Made by a program: the position numbers and the translations under genes. Below, one piece after another: positions 37,601 through 48,390 of a stretch of 64,000 bases of DNA (position 1 is its first letter; each line of letters opens with the position of its first letter). The notes under the pieces were generated by a model. It worked only from the letters and a program-made list of their open reading frames with translations. It was not told the DNA's origin and did no database searches. The stretch comes from Perca fluviatilis (taxonomy: Eukaryota > Chordata > Actinopteri > Perciformes > Percidae): contig NC_053116.1 in NCBI RefSeq assembly GCF_010015445.1, positions 32,732,785 through 32,796,784 on the forward strand, in the 5' to 3' direction.

Positions 37601-40250
37601 AATGTGAGGAGCTGTACCAGGCTTTTGAGTTATCCTCAATGCCCTGTCCTGTGCCGCGCAGATACGAGTCTGAGCTGGCCATCCGCCAGTCTGTGGAGGC
37701 AGACATCGTCGGTCTGAGGAAGCTCATCGACGACACCAACATGCAACGCATGAACCTGGAAAGTGAGATTGAATCCCTGAAAGAGGAGCTCATCCACCTC
37801 AAGAAGAACCATGGAAATGTGAGTAATCAGATTTGACCGATAGTATTGGCAACAACAAAAATCCCAACTGTCGCCCCACGTTGATTCAAGTGTTGCGCTA
37901 CTTTAATTGGTGCACGGTAAAATCACGTTTTTCCAGTTACCCACTTCAAACCAGTGAAAAAAGCACAAAAACAGAAATGGACACATTTTTTGGAAATAAC
38001 CATAACTGTTCTAAAATTACCTGATTTAGAAAATAATTTTCAGGGCCTTTAACATAAACTAAACCTCTGGTTCCAAACTGGTTCTGTACAGTTTGTCTGT
38101 GAAAGTCAAAGTTTGTCAAAGGTTTGTCAAACACAAGCCACTTTTAAATGACCTCTGGACATCATTTCAGCAAACAGACACACCTTTAGAAGATCTGAAT
38201 ACATATTTGTTTATCTCTTCATAATCCCCACAGAGACATCACCATGTATGTATGTTACACACTTAACGCCACGACTGCAGCCGACACATCCTGACAGGCT
38301 GCAGGGCGTTCTTGAAAACAAGCTTGAGAAAACTCCAGTGGGAAGAGGGAGGTTCGCCCAGAACTCTCAAATATCTGTATGCGAATTTTGTGGGAAGCCT
38401 CATCGTAAAAATGTCTCCCATCCATATTTGGCAACAGAGAAAAAACCAAAGGCTTCAAATCACTATCATTTAAGAGCATAAGCCAAAACACAACCATTTG
38501 TTTACTGAAGGAATTAGGACCCCAGATAGAGGTTTATATGCACCCCCTTTATATTTACCTGACCATAACGTGATTATGGTTGGACAAGGCTCGGAGTCAG
38601 AGCTGGGTCACAGCTCAATAAAACAAGTCTTAGTGTAGAATCCATGGGATATAAGCTGTGCTCTATCCACTTCTGATTCAAGTGCGCTAGATCTGTGATT
38701 GTGTCTTTTAACTCCTCTATCCATTTCTATTTCTCTAGGAAGTTACGGAGCTTCGTAACCAGATTGCCCAGTCGGGAGTCCACGTGGATGTCGACGCTCC
38801 TAAAGGACAAGACCTGGCTCAGCTCATGGCAGAAATAAGGGCTAAGTACGAGAAGATGGCACTGAAGAACCAGGAAGAACTCAAAGCATGGCACGAATCT
38901 CAGGTAAACCAAACCAATAAGACAAGAAACTATCGTCTGCAAAGTCAATTTTCTAAACCCAAAACAAATTAGTGAAGTTTTGAATTGAATTTTACTCATC
39001 TTTTCATCTCAATCCTTATCTTAGATAACAGAAGTGCAGACCCAGGTCAGCCAGAGCACAGAGGCCCTAAAGGGCGCCCAGACGGAGGTGAATGACCTGC
39101 GCAGACAGATGCAAACCCTGGAGATCGAGCTGGAGTCACAGAGGAGCCTGGTGAGAAGCACTCAGTCAGCACACACTTTATTCAGCTCAACACACACTGC
39201 AATGCCTAACTCAGCACTCTCACTTCAAGTTTCTCGCATCGACTTTGTTGACATAAGCTTTACACTCCGGTGACCCCTCGCTATGGAGCTGTTATTGGTG
39301 AGTTGGGTTCACTGTAGTCTCACATTGCCAGACCTACCTCCACACTGCTGCGGAGGAAGGTCTGGCTAGTCCACACAGCATTCCGGGATAGAAGAAAAAC
39401 ATGCTCTGGTTTATTGGCATTTCTTTAAACCAATAACAATCGCATTGGGCGGCACTGCAAAAGAGCCTTGGGAGGGAACTTATTTTGGTGAAACATGCTC
39501 GTTCAAAAGTTGTTTTAGTCGTGCAACAAAAACAAATCAAGTTCCGACAGATATCCTAGCTGTCTGGATTTACCCTGCAGAGATCTGAGGAGCGGTTAAC
39601 CATTGTACTGATAAATCGACCGGAGTTTAGATTGTCAACACAAAGAAAGCGGAAGATGAGGGACATCCGGAAGATCTTCCGGCGGCACCGGAGCAATCCC
39701 TTAAACGAATCCTCGTCGATATATAGACTAGGTTTACTGTAAAAATGTTAACCCATTCTTTTCGCTTGTCTCGTGCTCACAGAAAGCCTCCCTGGAGGGC
39801 ACACTGAGGGACACAGAGATGCGTTACAACATGGAGATCGAGTCTCTGAACACCATCCTCCTGGGCTTGGAGGCCGAGCTCACACAGCTGCGTAACAACA
39901 TCCAGCTGCAGACGCAGGAGTACGAGGCCCTGCTCAACATGAAGATGAAGCTGGAGGCCGAGATCGCTACATACAGACGCCTGCTGGATGGGGAAGACTT
40001 CACGTGCGTAGATCATTAATTCTATAAATGACAGTGAGTTGTCAAAACCACAACATGCAGAGGCAAAATTCTGCCATCAAAAAAATCTGTCAATGGAAAC
40101 TAGATGTTGAATTTGTTCTTGATATTTCTATACAGGCTCCAGGACGCTCTGGAAGACCAGAAAACGGTGAAGACCAAAGTGATGACTGTCACCCAGACCC
40201 TGGTGGACGGCAAGGTGGTTTCCTCCAGCACAGAAACCAAGAACCTTTGA
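34674..40250 (+). CDS. krt18: Keratin, type I cytoskeletal 18-like (first tandem copy), 7 exons, 437 aa
   Basis: Coding exons are 34674-35120, 37164-37246, 37662-37818, 38739-38903, 39025-39150, 39783-40003 and 40136-40250; they join in frame to 437 residues plus TGA. All introns are GT-AG; the exon 6 donor (GTGCGT) is the weakest. Residues 1-89 form a Ser/Gly-rich head with a Gly-Met repeat at 47-69. The rod starts with the helix-initiation motif ([16 protein letters not shown], about 97-112) and ends with [15 protein letters not shown] (about 383-397). A short tail contains LVDGKVVS. The linker [11 protein letters not shown] and the tail LVDGKVV point to keratin 18 rather than to epidermal type I keratins. 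Family knowledge: it would pair with a type II keratin (keratin 8) in cytoplasmic intermediate filaments of simple epithelia. The ATG is the first after the TATA box and opens directly into the head. No disabling change was seen. Orthology within the fish krt18 group is inferred. Confidence 0.93.
36572..36597. repeat. (CA)n microsatellite in intron 1 of first keratin gene
   Basis: Short CA dinucleotide run in the 2-kb first intron. The rest of that intron shows no recognised element. Confidence 0.85.
39315..39730. mobile_element. Short DNA transposon in intron 5 of first keratin gene
   Basis: The element begins TAGTCTCACATTGCCAGACC and ends in AGACTA. Flanking 9-mers are GGTTCACTG (39306-39314) and GGTTTACTG (39731-39739), 8 of 9 identical, as expected of a target-site duplication. 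No protein is encoded. The 9-bp duplication would suit a Mutator-like group, but the superfamily is not established. The element makes up about two thirds of the intron. Confidence 0.75.
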
Positions 40251-40672
40251 ATACCAGAAGCAACCACCTCCCAACAATTACTGTCACCGCAACGTAACAT
40301 TAACATGTGATTGGCCATAAATGATCTGTTCTTTTTACAACACTAACCACAACTAGTCTGACTTCCTGGGTATACAGCTTTTCCACAGGCTGATGGAAAA
40401 AGAAAACTGGATCAGAGGAAAACTAAATCATCTTTTATTTATTTCATCACAATTTATTTATGTGTTTGTGTCTTGACCTGCGGATTTTTCCAAAGGTTGA
40501 AAATTGGAGAACTGTAACCTTTTTTGGAGACAAACTAATTACAAACATTGAATATTATAAAGTAATCCAAATACATGCAAAATGTTTTTTTGTTTTTTTA
40601 TATTTCATCATCTTTGGTTTTTCTTTCTGTCCAGTTAAGTCCGCGTGTTGTACTGTGATGTTCAGACATTTC

Positions 40673-40678
40673 AATAAA
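40673..40678 (+). terminator. Poly(A) signal of first keratin gene
   Basis: A canonical AATAAA lies 423 bp after the stop codon and is followed by T/G-rich sequence, as expected downstream of a cleavage site. The 3' UTR would be about 440 bp. Confidence 0.7.
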
Positions 40679-40695
40679 GTCCCTTTGAGAAATGC

Positions 40696-42171
40696 ATTTT
40701 GGTGTGAACATGGTGTTTGAAACATAATAATAATAAAAAATAATTTACATCTGATATATCAGAACATGTTATCATAAAAATGACAGAGGAGGAATAAAAT
40801 GAATAAATTAAGCATTTTACGACAGGGGTTAGTGACTGGAATAATTACCACTTTCACTCAAAATAGAAATATATTAATTCTTGAGAAGAATAAAATGTAT
40901 GACACACTGAAGTCTTGGCTGGTGTCTAAACTATAAATAGATAGGAACACTTAAACCTGTGACCAAATCCATTAAAGGTGTATTGCTACCTTTACAATCA
41001 GCATACAATGCCAAAAATGATGTTAACTTACTGCAGAGTTCAGACTAACAATAACACCCTGTAAAAGAACTCATCCCCCCTCATTCATTTCAGTGAGACC
41101 CATGCTTTGGCGGAGTTGACCACTGCTTTAGCAGAGTTGTGTAGGCTAACCATTTACATGCCAGTACATTCCTGGTAGATTATTTTGTAACCTGGACTGG
41201 GTAATACTTTAATTTTGCGATCGTTGCAATATTTTAGCGTGTCGTAGGCCTTATTCATTACTCCTGTCACTCTTCCTGTATCGTATTCCATTTTTTCACA
41301 GTTACCAGAAGAAACTTGCACCTGCAGTACCAATGTAACGCCTTGCAATTTTGGTCTGAACACCCAGTTAAAGGATAAGGCTGGTGTAATTCTATTTTTA
41401 CTTATTGTCAACAAATCCAATTGAAAAAAAACAACAACAGTCTGTTACTCAATACTTTCTGACTTCCCTAAGCTGTCTGAAGCTCTCAGCCTGTTGATTC
41501 GAAGGCATACATCTTAAAAAATCACTTGTCACTTGTATGCACTTTCGTTTCAAGAAAAAGAAGTAAAGGCAAAATAATATTCAGCTGGGCATTGGGGGTT
41601 TTAGTCAACTTTAATTAAACATGAGTATATAGTGCCTTTATTGGGGACTCATTCATTTTTAGTCCTCTGGTGAGTACTTACAGCATCAGAATGGTGTATT
41701 TATTGACTCAAAATATCAAAGGAACCTACAATGGCCATGTTCAGTATAATGAAGGAACATGTGAACCAGTGATGCGCTCACTGATGTGTTTTTACTAGTT
41801 TTTGGACAATAAAGCTCTAAGGCACAAAGGAATAATATACTGTATATCAGGCATTAGAAAAACAGACAATACTTGTTGAAAGACACCATTTCCTTGGTTT
41901 TAGTATTTTCATGGAATGTGTTGACAATAAGAGAAATACTGAACATACCCAGCCTTATGCTTTAAGCTGCTGTCAATATAACGGCTGACATTAATACAGT
42001 TTATTTACTATGCAGGGTCTAAAAAACATGTCAGCATACAGTGCCTGTTTGCCTGACTGATTTGTTCACACTGGGTGTTTTGGGGACAATGTTCAAGGAA
42101 AAGGTCTAAAGGTAAAAATGTAATATAGATAGTAGAGGAGTGGCAGGAAGAGATATTGCCTTTCAGAGTGA
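40696..42171. other. Spacer between the two keratin genes
   Basis: About 1.5 kb of AT-rich sequence from the first poly(A) site to the second TATA box. No transposon, exon or leftover keratin piece was recognised. It must contain any proximal regulatory elements specific to the second gene. Confidence 0.6.
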
Positions 42172-42178
42172 TATATAA
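42172..42178 (+). promoter_or_regulatory. TATA box of second keratin gene
   Basis: TATATAA lies about 100 bp before the ATG, at nearly the same distance as in the first copy. Transcription start is expected near 42203 with a 5' UTR of about 78 bp. This suggests each copy has its own core promoter. Confidence 0.75.
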
Positions 42179-42280
42179 GACCAGAGGACTCTCCACAGTC
42201 ATCCACTCTCAGCTGCCAAACCCTTCTGAGCCAGGACGCACCACTTCTTCCTCAGATTGATCAGCACACTACTTCTAGCG

Positions 42281-45200
42281 ATGGAACCCCTTATTGTACG
42301 CCAGTCTTCTCAACGTTTTGGTTTCCATTCACATGCCCAGCCCGTAGCTCGACAGTCCTATGCCCACAGTGTCAGCGGAGGGGCAGGTGGCCATGGGACC
42401 AAGATTTCCATGGCCTACGGCACACGGGTTGGCAGCGGTTTCGGGGGTGGGTATGACTACCAGTCCTTGTCCTCTGGATCCAATTCTGGATCCCCGGCCA
42501 TCACGAATGAGAAGGCAACCATGCAACACCTGAACGACCGCTTGGCTAGCTACCTGGAGACAGTGAGGAATCTGGAGAAGGCCAACAGCACTCTGGAGAT
42601 CAAGATCAGGGAGACCATCGAGAAGAAAGGCCCCTTGGAGGGAAGGGACTACAGCAAGTACAATGCCATCATCACGGAGCTGAGGGCCAAGGTGAGTTAA
42701 TGAATGAATCGGTCAATCTTAACGACACTGGATGCATCTTGCTAAGTCTACCGACTTAAAGAAAAAAAAGTGAGAGCAAAACGATTTCTTTATATCATTT
42801 ATTTTAAAACATAATGCCAAATTCCCACAAAGTACAGCATATAAAAGATTGCAGAGTAATAAATCTGGGTGTGGTTTTATAGACTCTGCACTGTCTCCAA
42901 GTAAAGAAACTGTTCATTTTACACTGGTGAACAACATTGTTTTCTAATATAGTACTGGGTGAGGTAGCTACGACAAACTAATGTTCAAAGATGTCGTCAA
43001 AATTGTGTTTGTTTTTTAATTTGAAAGAACTCTTCATGCAGAACTTTTTATTGACCAAGTCGCCAATCTACTTTCCTTCCCTTGTAAACCACACTAATGT
43101 TGGGGCAAAAGTCATTTCAGGCTGGAGCCCTTTTTTATTATCATACATCCTGCTCTCCAAAGTGTTCATGGATCTCTTAAACGGACTGATTTCATAACAT
43201 TTATTACCTATAGTCTGGTTGTTATCTTTACTTCCATGTTGAGCCATTAGAGTTAACCTGTTTTGTTCTATAATTACTTACAGCGTGTTATCAAAGGCAT
43301 TTCTTTCATCTGCACAACATATCCAAGTGAAGCTTGGAGTCCATCCAATTGACTGTGAGAGAATAGTCTGCCACTGACTTTGTATTTTACACACTGAAAA
43401 TTACAAAAACGATTCAATTCCTTTCAGATATTTGACACAATCAAGGGCAACGCACAGCTTTCTATCTCTCTTGACAATGCACGACTGGCTGCAGAAGACT
43501 TCAGACTCAAGTGAGTGTTTAGCATACAAAATCAAATGGGCTCTCCATCTAGCGAGAACATATCTGATATGCAGTGTGATTCTTTAGGCTGGAGTATGAG
43601 ATGTCTATGCGTCAGACGGTGGAGGCTGATGTGGCCAGACTCAGAAAGCTTCTGGACGACACCAACGTTGTTCGCATGCACCTGGAGAGCGACATCGAGT
43701 CTCTGAAGGAAGAGTTGATCAACCTGAGGAAGAACCATGAGACGGTGAGAGACAATGGTCAGAAATAAGTTGTATAAAGACAACTGCAATTGGCCCAATC
43801 CAATAAAACAAAGATAAAAAAAAAACATATTCAATCCCAATATTACTGTAAACAAGACTATAAATGCTCACCATTATGGCAATCAGTTTTTCACTTATCC
43901 TCTTTGCACAGGATGACCCCACTAACCTTGTTCGGGAAAACACTCCCTGACTATTTCCCCCCTCAACAGGATGTTACTGAATTGCGTAACCAGATCACCC
44001 AGGTTGGCGTCCGTGTGGATGTTGATGCTCCTAAAGGACAGGACCTGGCCAGGATAATGGAGGAGATGAGGGCTAGCTATGAGAAGATAGCACTGAAGAA
44101 CCAGGAGCAGCTCAAAACATGGCATGAATCGCAGGTAATCTGTCAATGTCAATATTCGTCAAACACATTTTTGTGGGCCACCAAATGTAAAACAATTTTA
44201 TAGCTGACATATTTTGAATATTTAGCTCATTTTTCCTCACAAGTAGCTTATTTTTACTTAAATGTAAGACAGAAATTGGTGTAAAACAGCATATATATAC
44301 GCAATTGTCCATGACATGTTTATAAAAGTAAAATAAAAAGTAAAATCTTAATATAAACGTTAATTGTTAAATATAAATGTTAAATATAAATGCTAAATCT
44401 ACATTTTGGGTGTTTGTAAAGTCCTTTTTTTGATGTACTATATGTATATGTGTATCATGTTTCCAGATCACAGAGATACAGGTCCAAGTGACTGAGAACA
44501 CAACAGCTCTGAAGGAAGCCACGACTGTGATCACTGAAACTCGGAGGAGGTACCAGGGAATGGACATTGAACTGCAGTCTGCACTTAGTCTGGTAACAAC
44601 ATCCGTGCTACTCAACATAATTAGTGCATAATTATCGTACAGACATGGCTGGTATCAATCTTTGGTTACACTTTACTTGAAGGTATCTACATAAGAGTGA
44701 CATGACACTGTCATGAACGTGTCATAAACAATATAAACAAGTCAAAAGTTTATGACATAACGCTTCTTTTAGTAAGTGCAATTCGTTTTTTGTCATGACA
44801 AGTTAGGGTTAGGGTTAAAGTTAGGGTTAAGGTTCAAGTGTCCTGACTGTGTCATGTGTTCATGACAGTGTCATGTTACTCTTATGTAGATACCTTCAAG
44901 TAAAGTGTTACCTAATCTTTTCATCGAACTGTCGACTAGAAAGCCAAGAGAAGCCATTCCGTTTCTCTGCTGCATCAATCAGATGTGTACTCAAGCTCTT
45001 TCTTCGCCTCTTGACAGAAAGCATCTCTGGAGGCCACCCTGCGTGACATCGACATGCGTTACAACATGGAGGTAGAAAAGTACAACGCCATCATCCTGAG
45101 GCTGCAGGAGGAGCTCACTCAGATCCGCATCGACATCCAGCACAACACAAGAGAGTACGAGCAGCTGCTCAACATTAAGGTGAAACTGGAGGCTGAGATC

Positions 45201-45786
45201 GCCGAGTACAGGAGGCTGCTGGACGGAGGGGCAGACTTCAAGTGAGTATGAGAAAAGGAGTCCAAAAGGTTTGGGTGAAACAGTAAAAACTGCTTGTTCA
45301 TACCTTTGCTGAAAGACAATTCATTGTTCTGCATTGTGAGCTGACCGAATACTGTATACCAGCTTTGTTCATTTCAGGAAAGCTTTTTGCAAATTTGATT
45401 CAAATTACCTTCATGCAAACATGAAGCAACGTAGATATGGAAAGCAAAATTAAACCATCAGTGTCAACGCAGTACTCTCCCCGTCACTTTCATTTCAACT
45501 GTTCAACTGAATTTCAGCATGTGGATACCAGTTAACTTTAAGACACAATACACATTTGATGCCAAAACGTTAACGTGAAGGATTGTATTCTAGTGTTTAC
45601 GCTGAGAAAAAATTAAACAACCTTGCATTGATTCACTCTTTTGTTCATTTTTCCAGACTACAGGATGCAGTTGATTCGAAGACGGTCCAGACCAAGGTGG
45701 TCACAGTCACTCAGACTCTGGTGGATGGCAAAGTGGTGTCAGAGAGCAAGGACATCAAATCCAGTGAAAAGATTGCTGCTAATTAA
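42281..45786 (+). CDS. krt18: Keratin, type I cytoskeletal 18-like (second tandem copy), 7 exons, 431 aa
   Basis: Coding exons are 42281-42691, 43428-43510, 43588-43744, 43970-44134, 44467-44592, 45018-45241 and 45657-45786; they join in frame to 431 residues plus TAA. All introns are GT-AG and generally shorter than in the upstream copy (intron 2 is 77 bp). The head (1-76) is Gly/Ser-rich with His and Tyr and lacks the Gly-Met repeat. The rod opens with [19 protein letters not shown] (about 84-102) and closes with [15 protein letters not shown] (about 371-385). Exon 6 is one codon longer than in the first copy (224 against 221 bp). The linker [11 protein letters not shown] and tail LVDGKVVSE are shared. 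The start ATG has G at -3 and +4. The gene is a tandem paralogue, same strand, about 2 kb downstream, with its own TATA box and poly(A) signal. The keratin-18 group is well supported; which fish krt18 paralogue it is cannot be decided here. Confidence 0.92.
44664..44912. mobile_element. Palindromic MITE in intron 5 of second keratin gene
   Basis: The left end (GGTTACACTTTACTTGAAGG) is inverted at the right end with few mismatches over about 55 bp (stem: ACATAAGAGTGACATGACAC and onward). The loop carries GTTAGGG units resembling telomeric repeat. The element is non-coding, about 249 bp, and belongs to a kind common in fish introns; its superfamily is not assigned. Confidence 0.8.
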
Positions 45787-45802
45787 AAACTGGGGATAAT
45801 AT

Positions 45803-45812
45803 AATAAATAAA
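45803..45812 (+). terminator. Overlapping poly(A) signals of second keratin gene
   Basis: Two overlapping AATAAA hexamers (45803-45808 and 45807-45812) begin 16 bp after the stop codon and are followed by T/G-rich sequence. The implied 3' UTR, roughly 45 bp, is very short compared with the first copy. A later signal cannot be excluded. Confidence 0.65.
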
Positions 45813-46078
45813 ATTATAAACAAAAAATTTGCCATTATGCCTGTGACTGTTTTATAGCTGAGTAGCTGAACAATCATACAATCACGGTTATGCATTCATA
45901 GCCGATCTGCTGATAATTAAACATATTTCATATTCATAATTCCGTTAAAGGGGGAAATATGATTATTTGCTTCCTTGTCCCCAATATTGATGCCACTCTC
46001 ATGTCTGTGCCAGCAGTTAGCTTAGCATAAATACAATAGTGGGAAACATTTAGCCTGGCTCTGCCCAAAGGTAACATA

Positions 46079-47668
46079 ATAATAATAATAATAAATTGAA
46101 TTTATATAGCGCTTTTCATGGACTCAAAGTCGCTTTACAGGGCAGGGTAGATTATAAAAACATAACAAAACAAAACGAGCAAACAAAACAAGTAGAACAA
46201 AACAAGATACAGATGAAAAAGGGAGGGGGGCAGGTGGACTATGGGTAGGCTGAGGTGAAGAGATGGGTCTTGAGGCGGGACTGGAAGATGGTGAGGGACT
46301 CAGAGGTGCGGATCTCTTGGGGGAGGGAGTTCCAGAGCCTGGGAGCTGCTCTGGAGAAGGCTCTGTCCCCAAAACAGCGCAGGTTGGACTTTTGGATGGA
46401 GAGAAGACCGGCTGAGGTGGATCTGAGGGACCGTGAGGGTTGGTAAGGGGAGAGGAGGTCAGTGAGGTATGAGGGGGCCAGATGGTGGAGGGCTTTATAG
46501 GTGAGGACCAGGATTTTGTAGGTGATCCGGTGGGAAATGGGAAGCCAGTGGAGTTGTTTTAGGACTGGAGTGATGTGGTGCCAGGATTTGGAGCAGGTAA
46601 TGAGGCGGGCGGCTGAGTTCTGGACCAGTTGGAGTCGGTTGATGTTGGTAGAGCTGATGCCGAGGAGAAGTGAGTTGCAGTAGTCCAGTCGGGAGGAGAT
46701 GAAGGCGTGAATGAGTCTTTCAGCAGCGGGGGGTGTGAGAGAGGGTCTGATTTTGGCGATGTTGCGGAGGTGAAAGGAAGGAGGTTTTAATGACTTGACG
46801 GATGTGAGGCTCAAGGGAGAGAGGTGGAATCAAAGATAACGCCAAGGTTGCGCGGCCTGGGGAGATGGGGGGAACAATGGTGCCGTGGATGGTGAGAGTG
46901 GGGTTATTGGTTTTGCTGAGTGTGGATTTGGAGCCGATCAGAAGGAATTCTGTTTTGTCGCTGTTGAGTTTGAGGAAGTTGTGTTGCATCCAGGTTTTAA
47001 TAGCTGACAGACAGGAGTTGATGTGGGAGAGGGGAGGATTGTGGGGGGATTGTGGGGGGATTTGGTGCTGAGGTAGATCTGGGTGTCGTCAGCATAGCAG
47101 TGGAAGTCCAGGTTGAAGTGGCGGAGTATCTGACCAAGAGGGAGGATGTAGATGATGAAGAGGAGGGGGCCAAGTACGGAGCCTTGGGGAACACCTTGAG
47201 TGACTGTGGCTGTGGCAGAGGTGTGGTTGTGGAGAGAGATGAAATGGGATCTGTTGGAAAGGTAGGGGTGGAGCCAGCTGAGTGCAGTACACGTCGATAC
47301 CGAGGTCTTTGAGTCTGGTGAGCAGGATGTTATGGCTCACAGTATCGAAGGGCTGCACTCAGGTCGAGGAGGATGAGGATGTTGAGGGAACCGAGGTCAG
47401 CAAAGGTGAGGAGGTCGTTGAGGACTTTGAGGAGAACCGGTTTCTGTGCTGTGTAGGGGCGGAAAACCAGATTGGAGAGGTTCGAATAGGTTATTGGCAA
47501 GAAGATGGGTTTGTAGTTGTGAGGCGACTATGCGTTCCAGGGTTTTAGACAGAAAGGGGAGGTTGGATATTGGGCGGTAGTTGTTGAGAGAGGAGGGATC
47601 CAGACCAGATTTTTTAAGGATTGGGGTGACAGCGGCAGTTTTGAAAGCAGAGGGGACAGTTCCAAGGG
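46079..47668 (-). pseudogene. 5'-truncated, frameshifted LINE reverse-transcriptase fragment
   Basis: On the - strand, conserved reverse-transcriptase pieces occur in order: [17 protein letters not shown] (about 47570), GVPQGSVLGPLLF (about 47160-47195) and the catalytic block CYADDTQIYLS (about 47067-47105). The C-terminal region (46239-46814) reads as a 191-residue open frame ending in the LWNSLP/FKTHLF-type block seen in L2/CR1/Rex1-group LINEs. The pieces lie in different frames, so the element is dead. Its 3' end is at the left: a TATATAGCGCTTTTCA-type motif followed by an (ATT)n tail near 46079. It sits inside a TTAA element; ACAT on both sides may be the target duplication. The exact clade is uncertain. 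Confidence 0.85.
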
Positions 47669-47765
47669 ACATCTGCCTACCAGCGCTCAATAATTAACAT
47701 GTTTGAAACTTGTTTGTGTAAAAAGAAGTTGTATTTAATAGTGCCGGACTGCTGCTTGCCTGGCT

Positions 47766-48055
47766 ACCTCACACTAGCCCTTTTCACATAGAGATTCTGC
47801 AATTGCGCTGTAATGAAGGCCCACCCATACACAAGCTTAATGCCGCCCCAGTGTGTGATTTCACATAGCATGACGGCATTCCGGGAGCAAAAGAGGCATG
47901 ACATTTAACACAACAGCGTCGACGTTTAGTGTGTGCGAGCCGATCACCACTGTTAATCAACCACCTGACCTGATGCACAAACCACAATATAGTGGCGATT
48001 GTAATTAGAGAGGAACAGAGACAGACTGAGACCTGGGTCACATGTGTCTGTGTGT

Positions 48056-48114
<59 letters not shown>

Positions 48115-48390
48115 GAAGAGAAGGTTGGACTAATGCAAGCATTGTTTCTGTATTAATAAGTAAGTTAATGTTAAGGTACAGTTATTAATAAACTTTTAGC
48201 GGAAGGCTGCTTTGTCACTATTTAACCCGCCTGTGGGTTGATTGACACATCACTACGGTGTGTAGTTCCATCATGCCGGCTGTCCCTTACACATAGACGT
48301 TGTTTCGGCACTTATACGGCCCTGTGACTACCTCCGCTTGCGGCCTAAAGGCGCAACATCTTGAACAGGCTGTGTGAAAGGGGCTTGTGA
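47766..48390. mobile_element. Non-autonomous DNA transposon inserted in the TTAA element
   Basis: The imperfect inverted ends are CTCACACTAGCCCTTTTCAC at the left and, read inverted, CTCACAAGCCCCTTTCACAC at the right. It interrupts sequence that belongs to the surrounding TTAA element and contains a 53-bp (AG)n run. The ends resemble hAT-type termini, but no clear 8-bp duplication was found. Confidence 0.6.
48059..48111. repeat. (AG)n microsatellite
   Basis: About 26 uninterrupted AG units inside the inserted transposon at 47766-48390. Confidence 0.95.

Noticed and set aside
39961..40019. Open frame of exon 6 in the first keratin continues past the donor to a TAA at 40017-40019, giving a possible shorter keratin ending TCVDH
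   Set aside because: The 221-bp exon length and perfect in-frame match of exon 7 support splicing at 40003; the read-through is just intron sequence.
42257..42280. Possible upstream in-frame TTG start for the second keratin
   Set aside because: It is not an ATG; the ATG at 42281 has a good context and lies at the normal distance from the TATA box.
46865..47548. Several + strand open frames rich in Glu and Gly
   Set aside because: They are antisense shadows of the LINE on the - strand.
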